A stretch of DNA of 64,000 nucleotides from MVYY01 sp012517575 (GTDB lineage: Bacteria; Bacteroidota; Bacteroidia; Bacteroidales; Paludibacteraceae): positions 310,001 through 374,000 of the forward strand of contig JAVLUG010000003.1 of the NCBI GenBank assembly GCA_031629035.1. Direction: 5' to 3'. Under the pieces are notes generated by a model, which searched no databases, was not told where the DNA came from, and saw only the letters and a list, made by a program, of their open reading frames with translations. The position numbers were made by a program, and so were the translations under genes. This document shows, piece after piece, positions 41,857-50,011 of this stretch; the stretch's first letter is position 1; each line of letters starts with the position of its first letter.

Positions 41857-42891
41857 TTAATTTTCTTTGGATGTGAACTTTAATTGGGAGAATTTTTTCT
41901 TTCTTCTCAGATAATAATCTACAACAATGCTTCGAGTATAAATCATGGGAAAAGAAGTTGCGGTGGAGTAAAGGATATTTTCCTTTCTTTTTTCCAGAAA
42001 GTTTGGTTTCATTTTCCTGAAATCGGAACGAGCCTTCAATATGCTTTGTGCATTTTTGGGCTTGGCAGAAATAAGGAATTGGAAAACAGCCATATAATCG
42101 AGTATTGCTCGTTTAAAAAACACACTTTTCAATTGTTTTTTCGGGAGATTTTTATACAGCATCAGCAAGTTATTCCGAAAGTTGAGATAAGTTTTAAATG
42201 GATGTTCCGAATGCAGCGTACCGCCTCCAATGTGATAAACTACGCTTTCGGGGATACAGGCCAATTGATAGCCGCGGCTGTTGAATCGCCAGCAAAGATC
42301 TATTTCTTCCATGTGGGCAAAAAAGTCTGGGTCAAATCCGCCCATTTTGTGAAAAGATGCTGCGCGAACCATCATGCAGGCTCCGGATGTCCAAAAAACA
42401 TTCATTGGTTCATCGTATTGTCCCTTGTCTTCTTCCACTTCCCCAAAAATTCGTCCCCTGCAGAAAGCAAATCCCAAATAATCGATAAAACCGCCGGCAG
42501 CGCCCGCATGTTCAAAATGGGTCCTTTTGAAATAGGAAAGTATTTTTGGCTGGCAAGCTGCAGTTTGCGGATGTTTTTCCATGTAATCGACCAATGGCAA
42601 CAGCCAATTATCTGTAACTTCTACATCAGAATTCAATAATACATAATAATCCGACTTGATTTCGGACAACGCTTTGTTGTAGCCTTCGGCAAAACCATAA
42701 TTTTTATCGAATAAAATGGTGCGTACCGTTGGAAACTGTTCTTTCAACAACTGAAGCGAACCATCTGTTGAACCATTGTCGGCTACCAATATTTCCACGT
42801 ATGATAGATGGGTTTTTTCCAACAAGACAGGAAGAAATTGTTTCAAAAACTTTTCTCCGTTCCAATTCAATATCACTACCGATACTTGCAT
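41857..42891 (-). CDS. Glycosyltransferase family 2
   Basis: Inverting GT-A glycosyltransferase, probably for surface glycans. 344 residues from ATG 42889-42891; upstream in-frame TTG is rejected. VSVVILNWNGEKFLKQFLPV, ILVADNGSTDGS, NYGFAEGYNKAL, DXD-like LLNSDVEVTD, FWTSGACMMVRAASF, GGFDPDFFAHMEEIDLCWRF and a conserved HIGGGT. The rhamnosyltransferase-like branch is the best guess. No membrane helix; 111 bp after the acyltransferase gene. Confidence 0.93.
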   Translation of the reverse strand: MQVSVVILNWNGEKFLKQFLPVLLEKTHLSYVEILVADNGSTDGSLQLLKEQFPTVRTILFDKNYGFAEGYNKALSEIKSDYYVLLNSDVEVTDNWLLPLVDYMEKHPQTAACQPKILSYFKRTHFEHAGAAGGFIDYLGFAFCRGRIFGEVEEDKGQYDEPMNVFWTSGACMMVRAASFHKMGGFDPDFFAHMEEIDLCWRFNSRGYQLACIPESVVYHIGGGTLHSEHPFKTYLNFRNNLLMLYKNLPKKQLKSVFFKRAILDYMAVFQFLISAKPKNAQSILKARSDFRKMKPNFLEKRKENILYSTATSFPMIYTRSIVVDYYLRRKKKFSQLKFTSKEN

Positions 42892-43002
42892 AGTCAAACA
42901 CAAAAGATTTTTTCCTTAATAGCGGTTTTAATTTTTTTAAAAACTTTATGATGTTGTCGATTAACAGAGCATCATTCAAAAAATTATAAATACAAGCGAC
43001 TG

Positions 43003-43893
43003 TTAATTATTATTGCTCACCTCATTACCAGGAGGCTTAATTTTCCATCTGCGATGCGTCCAAAGCCAAAGTTCGGGATGAGCCATGATATCTTCTTCCA
43101 GCAGTTGCATGAACCGTTGAGAAATTTCATTGTCGGGAGTTTTTTGCGGTTCCATAGCTATGGGCAAAATTTGGCAACAATAGTGTCCACGTTTTGGTCG
43201 ACTGACGCGTGCATAAAAAACCGGATAATTAAATTTCCTTGCCAACTCTTCAGCGCCGGGTAAAACTGCTGTAGGCTGATGCAAAAAGGTTGTCCAGTTT
43301 CGGACATTTTTTCCACTCGGACTTTGGTCGGCAATAAATCCATAAGCTCCGAATTTTCCTTCTTTTGCCCAGCGGATCATGCTTCTTGCCAAATTGTGTT
43401 TCTCAACCACAATGGCACCCCGTTTTTCACGAAGCGTCTTCATGAACTGATCAAATTTTTTGTTTTTTAACCGCTTATACACGGTAAAAGCTCCTGTATT
43501 TTCAGGCATCAACAAGCTGATAGCCAGTATCCATTCCCAATTTCCGTAATGTCCGAGCATCAAAATCGGATATTTTCCCTGACGGCAACATTCAAAAAAA
43601 TCTTCAACATTGACAAATTTTACTCTTTGCAATAACTCTTTATTGCTTATATGGACAAGTTTAACGATTTCGAGCAGCAAATCAGCAAAAAAGCGATAAA
43701 AATTCTTTTCTATTTTTCTTCTTTGGGATGCTGAAAGTTCAGGAAATGAATTTTGCAGATTTTGTCGAACTACTTTCTTTCTGTAACCCACCACCCGATA
43801 AATCAGGAAATATAACGGTGTGGAAAAGGCATACAGGGCTTTTAGCGGAAGCAGAGACAACAACCACAGCAGCGGATAAATTACGTAAAACAT
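43003..43893 (-). CDS. Lysophospholipid/lipid A acyltransferase, LpxL (HtrB) family
   Basis: Transfers secondary acyl chains to lipid A precursors, or similar, at the inner membrane. 296 residues. One N-terminal membrane helix (VIYPLLWLLSLLPLKALYAF), catalytic HX4E motif in MLGHYGNWEW, then GAFTVYKRLKNKKFDQFM, the FIADQSPSG and VLPGAEELARKFNYPVFYARV blocks, and a C-terminal PELWLWTHRRWK typical of LpxL/LpxM. Exact acyl acceptor not determined. A -7 element lies 44 bp upstream. Confidence 0.93.
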   Translation of the reverse strand: MFYVIYPLLWLLSLLPLKALYAFSTPLYFLIYRVVGYRKKVVRQNLQNSFPELSASQRRKIEKNFYRFFADLLLEIVKLVHISNKELLQRVKFVNVEDFFECCRQGKYPILMLGHYGNWEWILAISLLMPENTGAFTVYKRLKNKKFDQFMKTLREKRGAIVVEKHNLARSMIRWAKEGKFGAYGFIADQSPSGKNVRNWTTFLHQPTAVLPGAEELARKFNYPVFYARVSRPKRGHYCCQILPIAMEPQKTPDNEISQRFMQLLEEDIMAHPELWLWTHRRWKIKPPGNEVSNNN

Positions 43894-43936
43894 ACGTTTT
43901 ATTTGTTCTTTTACATTGTTCTTTTATAGAAAATTT

Positions 43937-43944
43937 CAAAGATA
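43937..43944 (-). promoter_or_regulatory. Promoter -7 element, LpxL-family gene
   Basis: Minus-strand TATCTTTG, exact TAnnTTTG, 44 bp before the ATG. It directly abuts the T run of the upstream gene's terminator. The -33 position is not clear. Confidence 0.5.
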
Positions 43945-43980
43945 AAAAAACACCAAGCAAAACCTACGTGCATTGGTGTT
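43944..43980 (-). terminator. Intrinsic terminator after acidic-protein gene
   Basis: On the minus strand AACACCAA (43980-43973) pairs with TTGGTGTT (43956-43949) around a 16-nt loop, followed by a T run. It is placed 32 bp beyond the acidic gene's stop. Confidence 0.82.
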
Positions 43981-44012
43981 GATAGAAAAAATATGTGAGA
44001 AAAAACGAAAGG

Positions 44013-44345
44013 TTATTCTTCTTTGTAAATACCCAATGATTTCCCGTAGTCAAATTCAGCATCCAAAATCAACTGAATATCGTCCTCTGTCAGGTTGATT
44101 TCATCTTTCAAGGCATTTTCCAAGATGTATTCATACATTTCTTCTTCGTCAATACTGGTTTCTTCAGCAGTATCTTCTTCGTCGATGTAACCTTTTTCGT
44201 TGTAAAAGTCGTAAATTACATCCAATACGTACTGAACCGTTTCTTCGTCAATGCGGTCCTTAACCTCAGCCGGGAGAGATTTCAAGATGAATTTTAAGGC
44301 TTCATCATCGTTGTATTCAAGTAAATCGTCTTCGTTTGTATTCAT
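44013..44345 (-). CDS. Small highly acidic protein, unknown function
   Basis: 110 residues from ATG 44343-44345; the frame extends upstream but the added part spans the promoter. Almost wholly helical by eye and extremely rich in Asp/Glu (IDEEDTAEETSIDEEEMYEY). Two similar segments, FILKSLPAEVKDRIDEETVQ near residues 19-38 and ILDAEFDYGKSLG near the C-terminus, frame the acidic centre. Cytosolic, no signal. It has a near-consensus promoter and its own terminator, so it is a real monocistronic gene; no function recognised. Confidence 0.8.
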   Translation of the reverse strand: MNTNEDDLLEYNDDEALKFILKSLPAEVKDRIDEETVQYVLDVIYDFYNEKGYIDEEDTAEETSIDEEEMYEYILENALKDEINLTEDDIQLILDAEFDYGKSLGIYKEE

Positions 44346-44375
44346 GATGCTATGGTTTAAACTATTAAAAACGTT

Positions 44376-44406
44376 CAAAGATAGTTCTTTTTTGATTACT
44401 TTCAAA
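44376..44406 (-). promoter_or_regulatory. Promoter of acidic-protein gene
   Basis: -33 TTTG at 44403-44406, 19-bp spacer and exact -7 TATCTTTG at 44376-44383 on the minus strand. This is the best complete promoter match in the window, 30 bp before the ATG. Confidence 0.78.
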
Positions 44407-44462
44407 AATAATTTTTTTGTGATTTTTTTAAGCTGTTAATGAACAAGCCGAAAAGATTGATG

Positions 44463-45170
44463 CTACAAAATTGAAAAAACTTCTTGTAGCGATTTGACGA
44501 TAAACGTGGCGTGTTGTCCCGTATAAGAAAGCAAATTATTTCTCTGAAGATAAATCTGATCGATTCCTGCATTTTTGGCGCCTTCAATGTCGGCAGAAAA
44601 GCTGTCGCCAATCATAATGGCTTCTTCAGGTGTAGCTTGATTGAGTCGAAGGGCATAATTAAATATTTCACGATCGGGTTTCAATGCGCCGGCTTGCTCC
44701 GAGAGTACCACATGAGAGAAATAATGTTCAATGCGACATGATTTCAATTTTTTGTATTGCACTTCCACAAATCCATTTGAAATGAGCGTAAGTGGATATT
44801 TAGGGTAAAGATAATCCAGCAATTCGCGGGCAAAAGGGAGCAAAGATGTTTGTTCGGGAAGAATTTCCAGATATTGTTTTCCAATGGCTTCTGCCAATTG
44901 CAGGTCGTCGAGCCCCATTTTGGCAAGAGGATAACGGAAGCGTTCGGACATCAAGAATTCTTTGGTTATTTCTCCCTTTCCGTACATTTCCCAAAGTTCG
45001 ATGTTTCGTCTGGCATAAATCTGGAAAAATTCTTCGAAATTTTCAAAATATCGGTTAAGGGCTTGCTGTTCGTACATTTTTTGCAACGAAAGTCGGGCAT
45101 TGGCATGAAAATCCCATAAGGTGTCGTCCAAATCGAGAAAAACATATCGGTAAGGATGCATATTATTCAT
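44463..45170 (-). CDS. yjjG: HAD phosphatase, YjjG-type nucleotidase
   Basis: Probable pyrimidine nucleotidase that removes non-canonical nucleotides (house-cleaning). 235 residues. HAD motif I VFLDLDDTLWDF (Asp nucleophile and Asp+2), cap domain ~20-95, motif II LTLISNGF, motif III Lys in GALKPDREIF, motif IV MIGDSFSADIEGAKNAG. The DDTLWDF and NGFxxVQ wording is specific to the YjjG/YfnB branch. Two ATG candidates lie at 45170 and 45161; I use the first. Substrate inferred from the family. Confidence 0.9.
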   Translation of the reverse strand: MNNMHPYRYVFLDLDDTLWDFHANARLSLQKMYEQQALNRYFENFEEFFQIYARRNIELWEMYGKGEITKEFLMSERFRYPLAKMGLDDLQLAEAIGKQYLEILPEQTSLLPFARELLDYLYPKYPLTLISNGFVEVQYKKLKSCRIEHYFSHVVLSEQAGALKPDREIFNYALRLNQATPEEAIMIGDSFSADIEGAKNAGIDQIYLQRNNLLSYTGQHATFIVKSLQEVFSIL

Positions 45171-45281
45171 TTGGGAGCTTTTTTCAGAAATAAATTTCCA
45201 AAAATTTCATGATTGTTTCGAAAAAGATTTGGAAATTTCCGATTTCTTGTCTTTTTAATTCTGTACAGACAGAAAATGTTA

Positions 45282-46175
45282 TTAATCGACTTCGATAACC
45301 AAGTATTTGCTTACGCTCCAGAAGGCAGCCGGATCGACAATGATAAGTACCAGTTTCCCATCTTGTTTTTCAATTGTGTACGACGAAGCAGGATGAGTGG
45401 TTAATATTTTTGCTTTGGAAGCATACAGCGGAATGGTTTTCGCATTCCGTGCATCAATTCTGACAAAATAATCCTTATTGAAGGTGTCTTTTAGAATTTC
45501 AGCTTTTCTGAAAATTCCTTTAGGTGTAAGTATTTTTTGGTCAATCAGTTCTTTGCGTGACCCAAAAACATACCATGCCGCATGAAGATTTTCGTCGAGT
45601 TGTTTTATTTTTTCTTCTTTCGATTTGTTTTCAGTGGTCAGAGTATTGATATTTTCTCCCATTTGGTTAATGGTACTTCCCATTTTCGCAATAAGCGTAT
45701 CTTTTTCAGCAAGTTGCTGTTCAAGGTAAGCGATGCGGGCTGTTTCTTCTTCCAGCGTTTTTGTCAGACGGGCAATGGTTCTCTCCAATTCGGTAAGTTT
45801 TAATGAACTTTTGCTCAATCTCGATTTCAGCCGCGCCAGCTCATCTTTGTTGGTTTGCAGCAATTCGTTGAGGTAATTGATGTCTTCGTTGATTCTGGTA
45901 CGTGCATCTTGCGATAATTCTTCTCCTGCCGGCTCAACGGAAATAACATTTTCGGTGCTTTTGATTTTTTCCAGATTTTCCTGAATCTGATTGATACTCG
46001 AAAAATAGTCATCCACTTCGCTTTCGAGTTTTGCCTTTTCTTTCAGCAACGAGTCGTTTTGAGCTTTAAGTTTTTTGTAATCGGACGATTGTTTTCCGCA
46101 CGAAACACTCAGAATAGCCACCAAAATAATAACGCTGAAAAGTCGGATTTTGCTGTATGAAATTTTTTTGTTCAT
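45282..46175 (-). CDS. Coiled-coil lipoprotein, possibly Cbp1-like adhesin
   Basis: 297 residues. Lipoprotein signal FSVIILVAILSVSC (Cys 26). Residues ~32-200 are almost continuous heptad-rich coiled coil (KKLKAQNDSLLKEKAKLES, ELERTIARLTKTLEEETARI). The C-terminal domain ~200-297 is compact: LHAAWYVFGSRKELIDQKIL, RIDARNAKTIPLYASKAKIL, THPASSYTIE, SVSKYLVIEVD. I recall the same architecture in Bacteroides proteins named 'Cbp1 family collagen-binding adhesin', but cannot confirm it; adhesion is not visible in the sequence. Its own promoter begins inside the end of rsmI. Confidence 0.8.
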   Translation of the reverse strand: MNKKISYSKIRLFSVIILVAILSVSCGKQSSDYKKLKAQNDSLLKEKAKLESEVDDYFSSINQIQENLEKIKSTENVISVEPAGEELSQDARTRINEDINYLNELLQTNKDELARLKSRLSKSSLKLTELERTIARLTKTLEEETARIAYLEQQLAEKDTLIAKMGSTINQMGENINTLTTENKSKEEKIKQLDENLHAAWYVFGSRKELIDQKILTPKGIFRKAEILKDTFNKDYFVRIDARNAKTIPLYASKAKILTTHPASSYTIEKQDGKLVLIIVDPAAFWSVSKYLVIEVD

Positions 46176-46292
46176 GGGGATGAAAAATTAATGTGAATTG
46201 GAATTTGAAGACCTACGAATTGATGTATAAAAAAATTAATAATTTAAAAATCAATAAATTAAGAAATAACTCAGCGCTTTAAAAACTTAATG

Positions 46293-46323
46293 CAAAGATA
46301 CGGCTATTCTTCAAAACCGGCAA
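46293..46323 (-). promoter_or_regulatory. Promoter of coiled-coil lipoprotein gene
   Basis: -33 TTG at 46321-46323, 20-bp spacer and exact -7 TATCTTTG at 46293-46300 on the minus strand. The -33 part lies within the 3' end of rsmI. The leader would be about 110 nt. Confidence 0.62.
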
Positions 46324-47047
46324 CTATCAAAACGAATTCTCCTTTTGGCGTTTTATCTGTAAAATGCTGTATCAGTTCAGCTAAAGTACCTCTGACTGTT
46401 TCTTCAAACATTTTGGAAATTTCACGCGAAACCGAAGCTTTACGGTTTTCTCCAAATACTTCCGACAGTTGTGTTAACGTTTTCAGCAACCGAAATGGCG
46501 ATTCATAAAAAATCATTGTCCTTTTTTCTGTTTCCAGTTCTTTTAAACGTTGCTTCCGCCCTTTTTTTACAGGCAAAAAACCTTCAAAACAAAACCTGTC
46601 GCTGGGCAAACCAGAAGAAACCAACGCCGGTACAAAAGCAGTAGCTCCCGGTAAACACTCAATTTCTATGCCATTTTCCACACATTCGCGTACCAGCAAA
46701 AAGCCTGGATCGGAAATTGCCGGAGTGCCGGCATCGGAAATCAGAGCTATAATTTGGCCGCTTTTCAGTTGCTGGACAATATTTTCAGCCGTTTTGTGTT
46801 CGTTGAATTTGTGATGCGACAGCATGGGGGTTGCTATGCCAAAGTGTTTCAGCAAAAAACTACTGGTGCGGGTGTCTTCAGCCAGAATAAGATTTACTTC
46901 CTTAAGAATTTTCACAGCGCGAAATGTCATATCTTCCAAATTGCCAATGGGCGTGGGAACCACGTAAAGTTTTCCTGATTCCTTGGCTACGGAAAAATTA
47001 TTGGTTGTCGCCACGAGCGATGAAGTTTTATTTTTTTTCTGACTCAT
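46304..47047 (-). CDS. rsmI: 16S rRNA (cytidine-1402-2'-O)-methyltransferase
   Basis: SAM-dependent 2'-O-methylation of C1402 of 16S rRNA. 247 residues with a slightly long N-terminus. YVVPTPIGNLEDMTFRAVKIL, AEDTRTSSFLLKHFGI, ALISDAGTPAISDPGFLLV, ECLPGATAFVPALVSSGL, FYESPFRLLKTL and the C-terminal RGTLAEL and PKGEFVLIVAG blocks are all diagnostic. 36 bp after the preceding gene on the same strand. Confidence 0.96.
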   Translation of the reverse strand: MSQKKNKTSSLVATTNNFSVAKESGKLYVVPTPIGNLEDMTFRAVKILKEVNLILAEDTRTSSFLLKHFGIATPMLSHHKFNEHKTAENIVQQLKSGQIIALISDAGTPAISDPGFLLVRECVENGIEIECLPGATAFVPALVSSGLPSDRFCFEGFLPVKKGRKQRLKELETEKRTMIFYESPFRLLKTLTQLSEVFGENRKASVSREISKMFEETVRGTLAELIQHFTDKTPKGEFVLIVAGFEE

Positions 47048-47083
47048 GATTTTTTTTTAGAAAAATTACTTTTCAGATAAAAA

Positions 47084-47980
47084 TTATAAAAATCTTCGTT
47101 TGAGAATCTGATAAAAATCCTGAACCGTTTCGTTTTCTTTCTCCCATTTGTATTTTGCCTGCAAAAAGGAAACAGCTTCGTCAAAAGTTGCCAGCTGATT
47201 GAGGTAATTCAATGTTTTGTTCATGTCTTCGCCATTTCCTCTGAAAAGTTCACGCTGAAACCGGAAACGGTCTCCAATGCTGATGGCTTTTTTAATGTCG
47301 TCTATTTTTTGGTTGGCAAGAGTAGCGCCCAAAGAATTGTCGGGGATTTTGGAAAATTTTTCCTGCAGCGGGATGGTAGCCGGTTCTTTTATTTCGCTTT
47401 CGTTGGGATAGGTTTCTTTCTTTTCTTCAGCCTCCAAGAGTTTTGTGTCTTCATTTTTATCATTTATTTCGGACTGAGAAAAAACAAATGGCGTTTCCTC
47501 ACTTTCATGCTGCTGCCGGTCATCTTTTGTAGTTTCGTTTGCCGTTTCTGCCGATTGAATTACCGACTCAACGGATGAACTTTCAGCAAAAGGAAAAGCT
47601 GTTTCAACTTTTTCTTTATCACTTTCTACTTCGCCGATTTGAAATTCCGTGTCATTTGCAGATTCTATCTCTTCTTCTTCGACCAAATTTTCAGACAACT
47701 CGTTAAAGTTATCCGTCCAATTTTCAGGAGTTTGGGAAAAATCGTTTCTTTTTTCGTCTCTCAAGTTATCCGGCTGGAGAGTTTGCTTGTCGACAGGCTT
47801 TTTCACTGATGCACTTTCATTGATCAGCTCTTCAAGATACTGTTGAATTTCAGTAACTTTTTGCATGGTGAGATGGAGAATGGCCGGTGGAAGTTCGTTC
47901 ATTTCCATAAAACTTTCGGTGAGCATGTCCAAATCCTGAATGTTTTTGCGGAGCAAAGCCAATATTAAATCTTTGTTCAT
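47084..47980 (-). CDS. Bipartite acidic protein of unknown function
   Basis: 298 residues from ATG 47978-47980; a longer frame reaches 48094 but reads through a large inverted repeat, so is unlikely. A helical N-terminal domain ~1-57 (MNKDLILALLRKNIQDLDML, TMQKVTEIQQYLEELI) and a C-terminal domain ~215-298 (IDDIKKAISIGDRFRFQREL, LATFDEAVSFLQAKYKWEK, DFYQILKRRFL) are joined by a long Glu/Ser/Asp-rich, presumably disordered linker. No signal or membrane segment. I believe the end domains recur in Bacteroidales next to tdk, but know no function. Confidence 0.8.
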   Translation of the reverse strand: MNKDLILALLRKNIQDLDMLTESFMEMNELPPAILHLTMQKVTEIQQYLEELINESASVKKPVDKQTLQPDNLRDEKRNDFSQTPENWTDNFNELSENLVEEEEIESANDTEFQIGEVESDKEKVETAFPFAESSSVESVIQSAETANETTKDDRQQHESEETPFVFSQSEINDKNEDTKLLEAEEKKETYPNESEIKEPATIPLQEKFSKIPDNSLGATLANQKIDDIKKAISIGDRFRFQRELFRGNGEDMNKTLNYLNQLATFDEAVSFLQAKYKWEKENETVQDFYQILKRRFL

Positions 47981-48031
47981 ATCTTTTTTCTTTAAAAGAA
48001 TTTCAGTACTTGTTATTTTTTTTAATTTTGT

Positions 48032-48086
48032 CAATGATATTGCTTTTGAAGCACGAAAATTTTTCTGTGCAAAAGCAATATCATTG
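48032..48086. repeat. Long inverted repeat between divergent genes
   Basis: CAATGATATTGCTTTT (48032-48047) and its exact complement at 48071-48086 form a perfect 16-bp stem. GCAC (48051-48054) and GTGC (48067-48070) extend it inward past a 3-nt bulge, leaving a 12-nt loop. No T run on either strand. A plus-strand -7 element TAATTTTG sits at 48023-48030, so the hairpin would be at the extreme 5' end of a tdk transcript. It would also lie in the leader of the minus-strand gene. Confidence 0.75.
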
Positions 48087-48190
48087 TCAGACAATTTGAA
48101 AAGTTCAAAAAAACCTTTTAGACGGTAAAGTTACAATAATTGAAATAGAAAATAAACAAAGTAAGTGTAAATTTCAACAAAACAATTGAT

Positions 48191-48781
48191 ATGCTTTATT
48201 CAGAACAGACTTCTCATTCATCGAGGCGTGGAAGTATAGAAGTAATTTGTGGTTCGATGTTTTCGGGTAAAACGGAAGAGCTGATTCGCCGGTTAAGAAG
48301 GGCGCAGTTTGCAAGGCAAAGAGTGGAAATATTTAAACCGGTCATCGATACGCGTTATTCTGAAAGTGAAGTTGTTTCTCACGATCGCAATGCCATCCGT
48401 TCAACCCCTGTAGATTCGTCGGGAAGTATTCTATTGTTGTCGGCCGAGGTGGATGTAGTAGGTATTGATGAAGCACAGTTTTTTGATGAAGGGCTGGTAG
48501 ATGTTTGCAATCAGTTGGCTAATCAGGGTATTCGTGTTATTGTGGCTGGTCTCGACATGGACTATCGCGGCATTCCTTTTGGCCCCATTCCGGCATTGTG
48601 TGCTATTGCTGAAGATGTGTACAAAGTCCACGCCATTTGCGTGAGATGTGGTGCGTTGGCTTATGTTTCTCACCGACTGGTAGACAGCAACAAGCGGGTT
48701 TTGATTGGCGAAATGCAGGAATATGAACCTATTTGTCGCGATTGTTTTAATGAAATCCAACACAGTCAGGGGAAAGGATAA
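48191..48781 (+). CDS. tdk: Thymidine kinase (type II)
   Basis: Phosphorylates thymidine for salvage. 196 residues, normal for the tetrameric type II enzyme. P-loop GSMFSGKTEELIRRLRRAQF, Walker B-like VVGIDEAQFFD with catalytic Glu, VAGLDMDYRGIPFGP lasso, and four zinc cysteines in AICVRCGALA and PICRDCFNE. Divergent from the bipartite acidic gene with a hairpin-bearing leader between them; followed 24 bp later by an AI-2E-family permease gene. Confidence 0.97.
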   Translation: MLYSEQTSHSSRRGSIEVICGSMFSGKTEELIRRLRRAQFARQRVEIFKPVIDTRYSESEVVSHDRNAIRSTPVDSSGSILLLSAEVDVVGIDEAQFFDEGLVDVCNQLANQGIRVIVAGLDMDYRGIPFGPIPALCAIAEDVYKVHAICVRCGALAYVSHRLVDSNKRVLIGEMQEYEPICRDCFNEIQHSQGKG

Positions 48782-48805
48782 TTATTCTTTAATTAATTAC
48801 AGATA

Positions 48806-49975
48806 ATGGAACAAACTGAAAGACCTTATACATTCGATCGGGTAGTGCGTATTGTCATCACGCTAACCGTTCTTACTGCTCTCTTTTTCTTAACTCGCCG
48901 ATTGAGTGGTGTTTTGCTTCCTTTTTTGATTGCCTGGTTGCTGGCTTATTTGCTTCAGCCTGTCGTTCATTTTTTTCAGTACAAACTAAAATTCAAATAT
49001 CGTTTTGTTGCTATTTTTGCAACTTTACTGCTTTTTATCGGCATTCTCACGGGACTTGGTTTTCTGCTGGTTCCTATGATGATCAGTGAAATAGAAAAAG
49101 CTATCGTCTTAATTAATTCTTTTTTTAGAAATGTAGATGTAAATTCTATTTTACCGATTGCTTGGCAGAATCAGTTGGCCGAATATTTCAGGCAACTCGA
49201 TTTACAAACACTTTTAGGAGATGAAAAATTTATGTCGATTGTTCAGAAATTGCTTCCTCAGGTTTGGAATTTTATCGGCAGTTCTTTGAATTTTGTTTTG
49301 GGATTGGCTGTGATAGTGATTATTTTTCTTTATCTCTTTTTTATTTTAATGGATTACGAGAGAATTTCCGAAAAATGGATTGAACTTGTTCCGATCAAAT
49401 ATCGCCCCTTGATAACGAATATTGTTCAGGATGTTCAGGACGGGATGAATCGTTATTTCAGAGGACAGGCTTTGATAGCGATGTGTGTGGGAATTCTTTT
49501 TATGATTGGTTTGAGTATTATTCGCTTGCCATTAGCAATTGTACTCGGATTATGTATCGGGATTCTCAACCTTGTTCCTTATCTCGAATTGCTGGGCATT
49601 ATCCCTTGTGCTTTTATGGCTTTGCTGAAAGCCTCGGAAACCAATGAGAATTTCTGGATGATTGCCTTGAGTATTGCAGCAGTATGGTTAACAGTGCAGG
49701 CGATTCAAGACTTGATTTTAGTTCCGAGAATCATGGGAAAATATACCGGACTTCATCCGGCTTTGATTCTGCTTTCCTTATCTATTTGGGGTTCACTATT
49801 GGGATTTGCAGGAATGATTATTGCTTTGCCCATTACTTCTTTAATATTATCCTATTATAAACGTTTTATTATTAAAGGGGAAAATATTGAACATCCCAAT
49901 GCCCCTAATCAGGAACATGCAACGTCGCCGACTTCTGCTGAAGAAGCTATTACAGAAGACTTGCAACAAGATTAA
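48806..49975 (+). CDS. AI-2E family transporter (PerM-like permease)
   Basis: 389 residues, seven or eight membrane helices. PF01594 pattern: two N-terminal helices (LTVLTALFFLTRRLSGVLLP, FLIAWLLAYLLQPVVHF), a periplasmic helical stretch ~100-150, then SLNFVLGLAVIVIIFLYLFF, YFRGQALIAMCVGILFMIGL, LPLAIVLGLCIGILNLVPYL (with conserved N-x-x-P) and GLHPALILLSLSIWGSLLGF. The C-terminus is an acidic tail. Transported substrate unknown; the family name is historical and does not prove AI-2 export. Confidence 0.93.
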   Translation: MEQTERPYTFDRVVRIVITLTVLTALFFLTRRLSGVLLPFLIAWLLAYLLQPVVHFFQYKLKFKYRFVAIFATLLLFIGILTGLGFLLVPMMISEIEKAIVLINSFFRNVDVNSILPIAWQNQLAEYFRQLDLQTLLGDEKFMSIVQKLLPQVWNFIGSSLNFVLGLAVIVIIFLYLFFILMDYERISEKWIELVPIKYRPLITNIVQDVQDGMNRYFRGQALIAMCVGILFMIGLSIIRLPLAIVLGLCIGILNLVPYLELLGIIPCAFMALLKASETNENFWMIALSIAAVWLTVQAIQDLILVPRIMGKYTGLHPALILLSLSIWGSLLGFAGMIIALPITSLILSYYKRFIIKGENIEHPNAPNQEHATSPTSAEEAITEDLQQD

Positions 49976-50011
49976 ATAGTCATTGACAGCCTGTTCTAAT
50001 AAAGTGTTTGG

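Noticed and set aside
43728..43982. 84-residue plus-strand ORF over the LpxL-family 5' end
   Set aside because: It runs antisense through the gene start, its promoter and the upstream terminator; no supporting signal.
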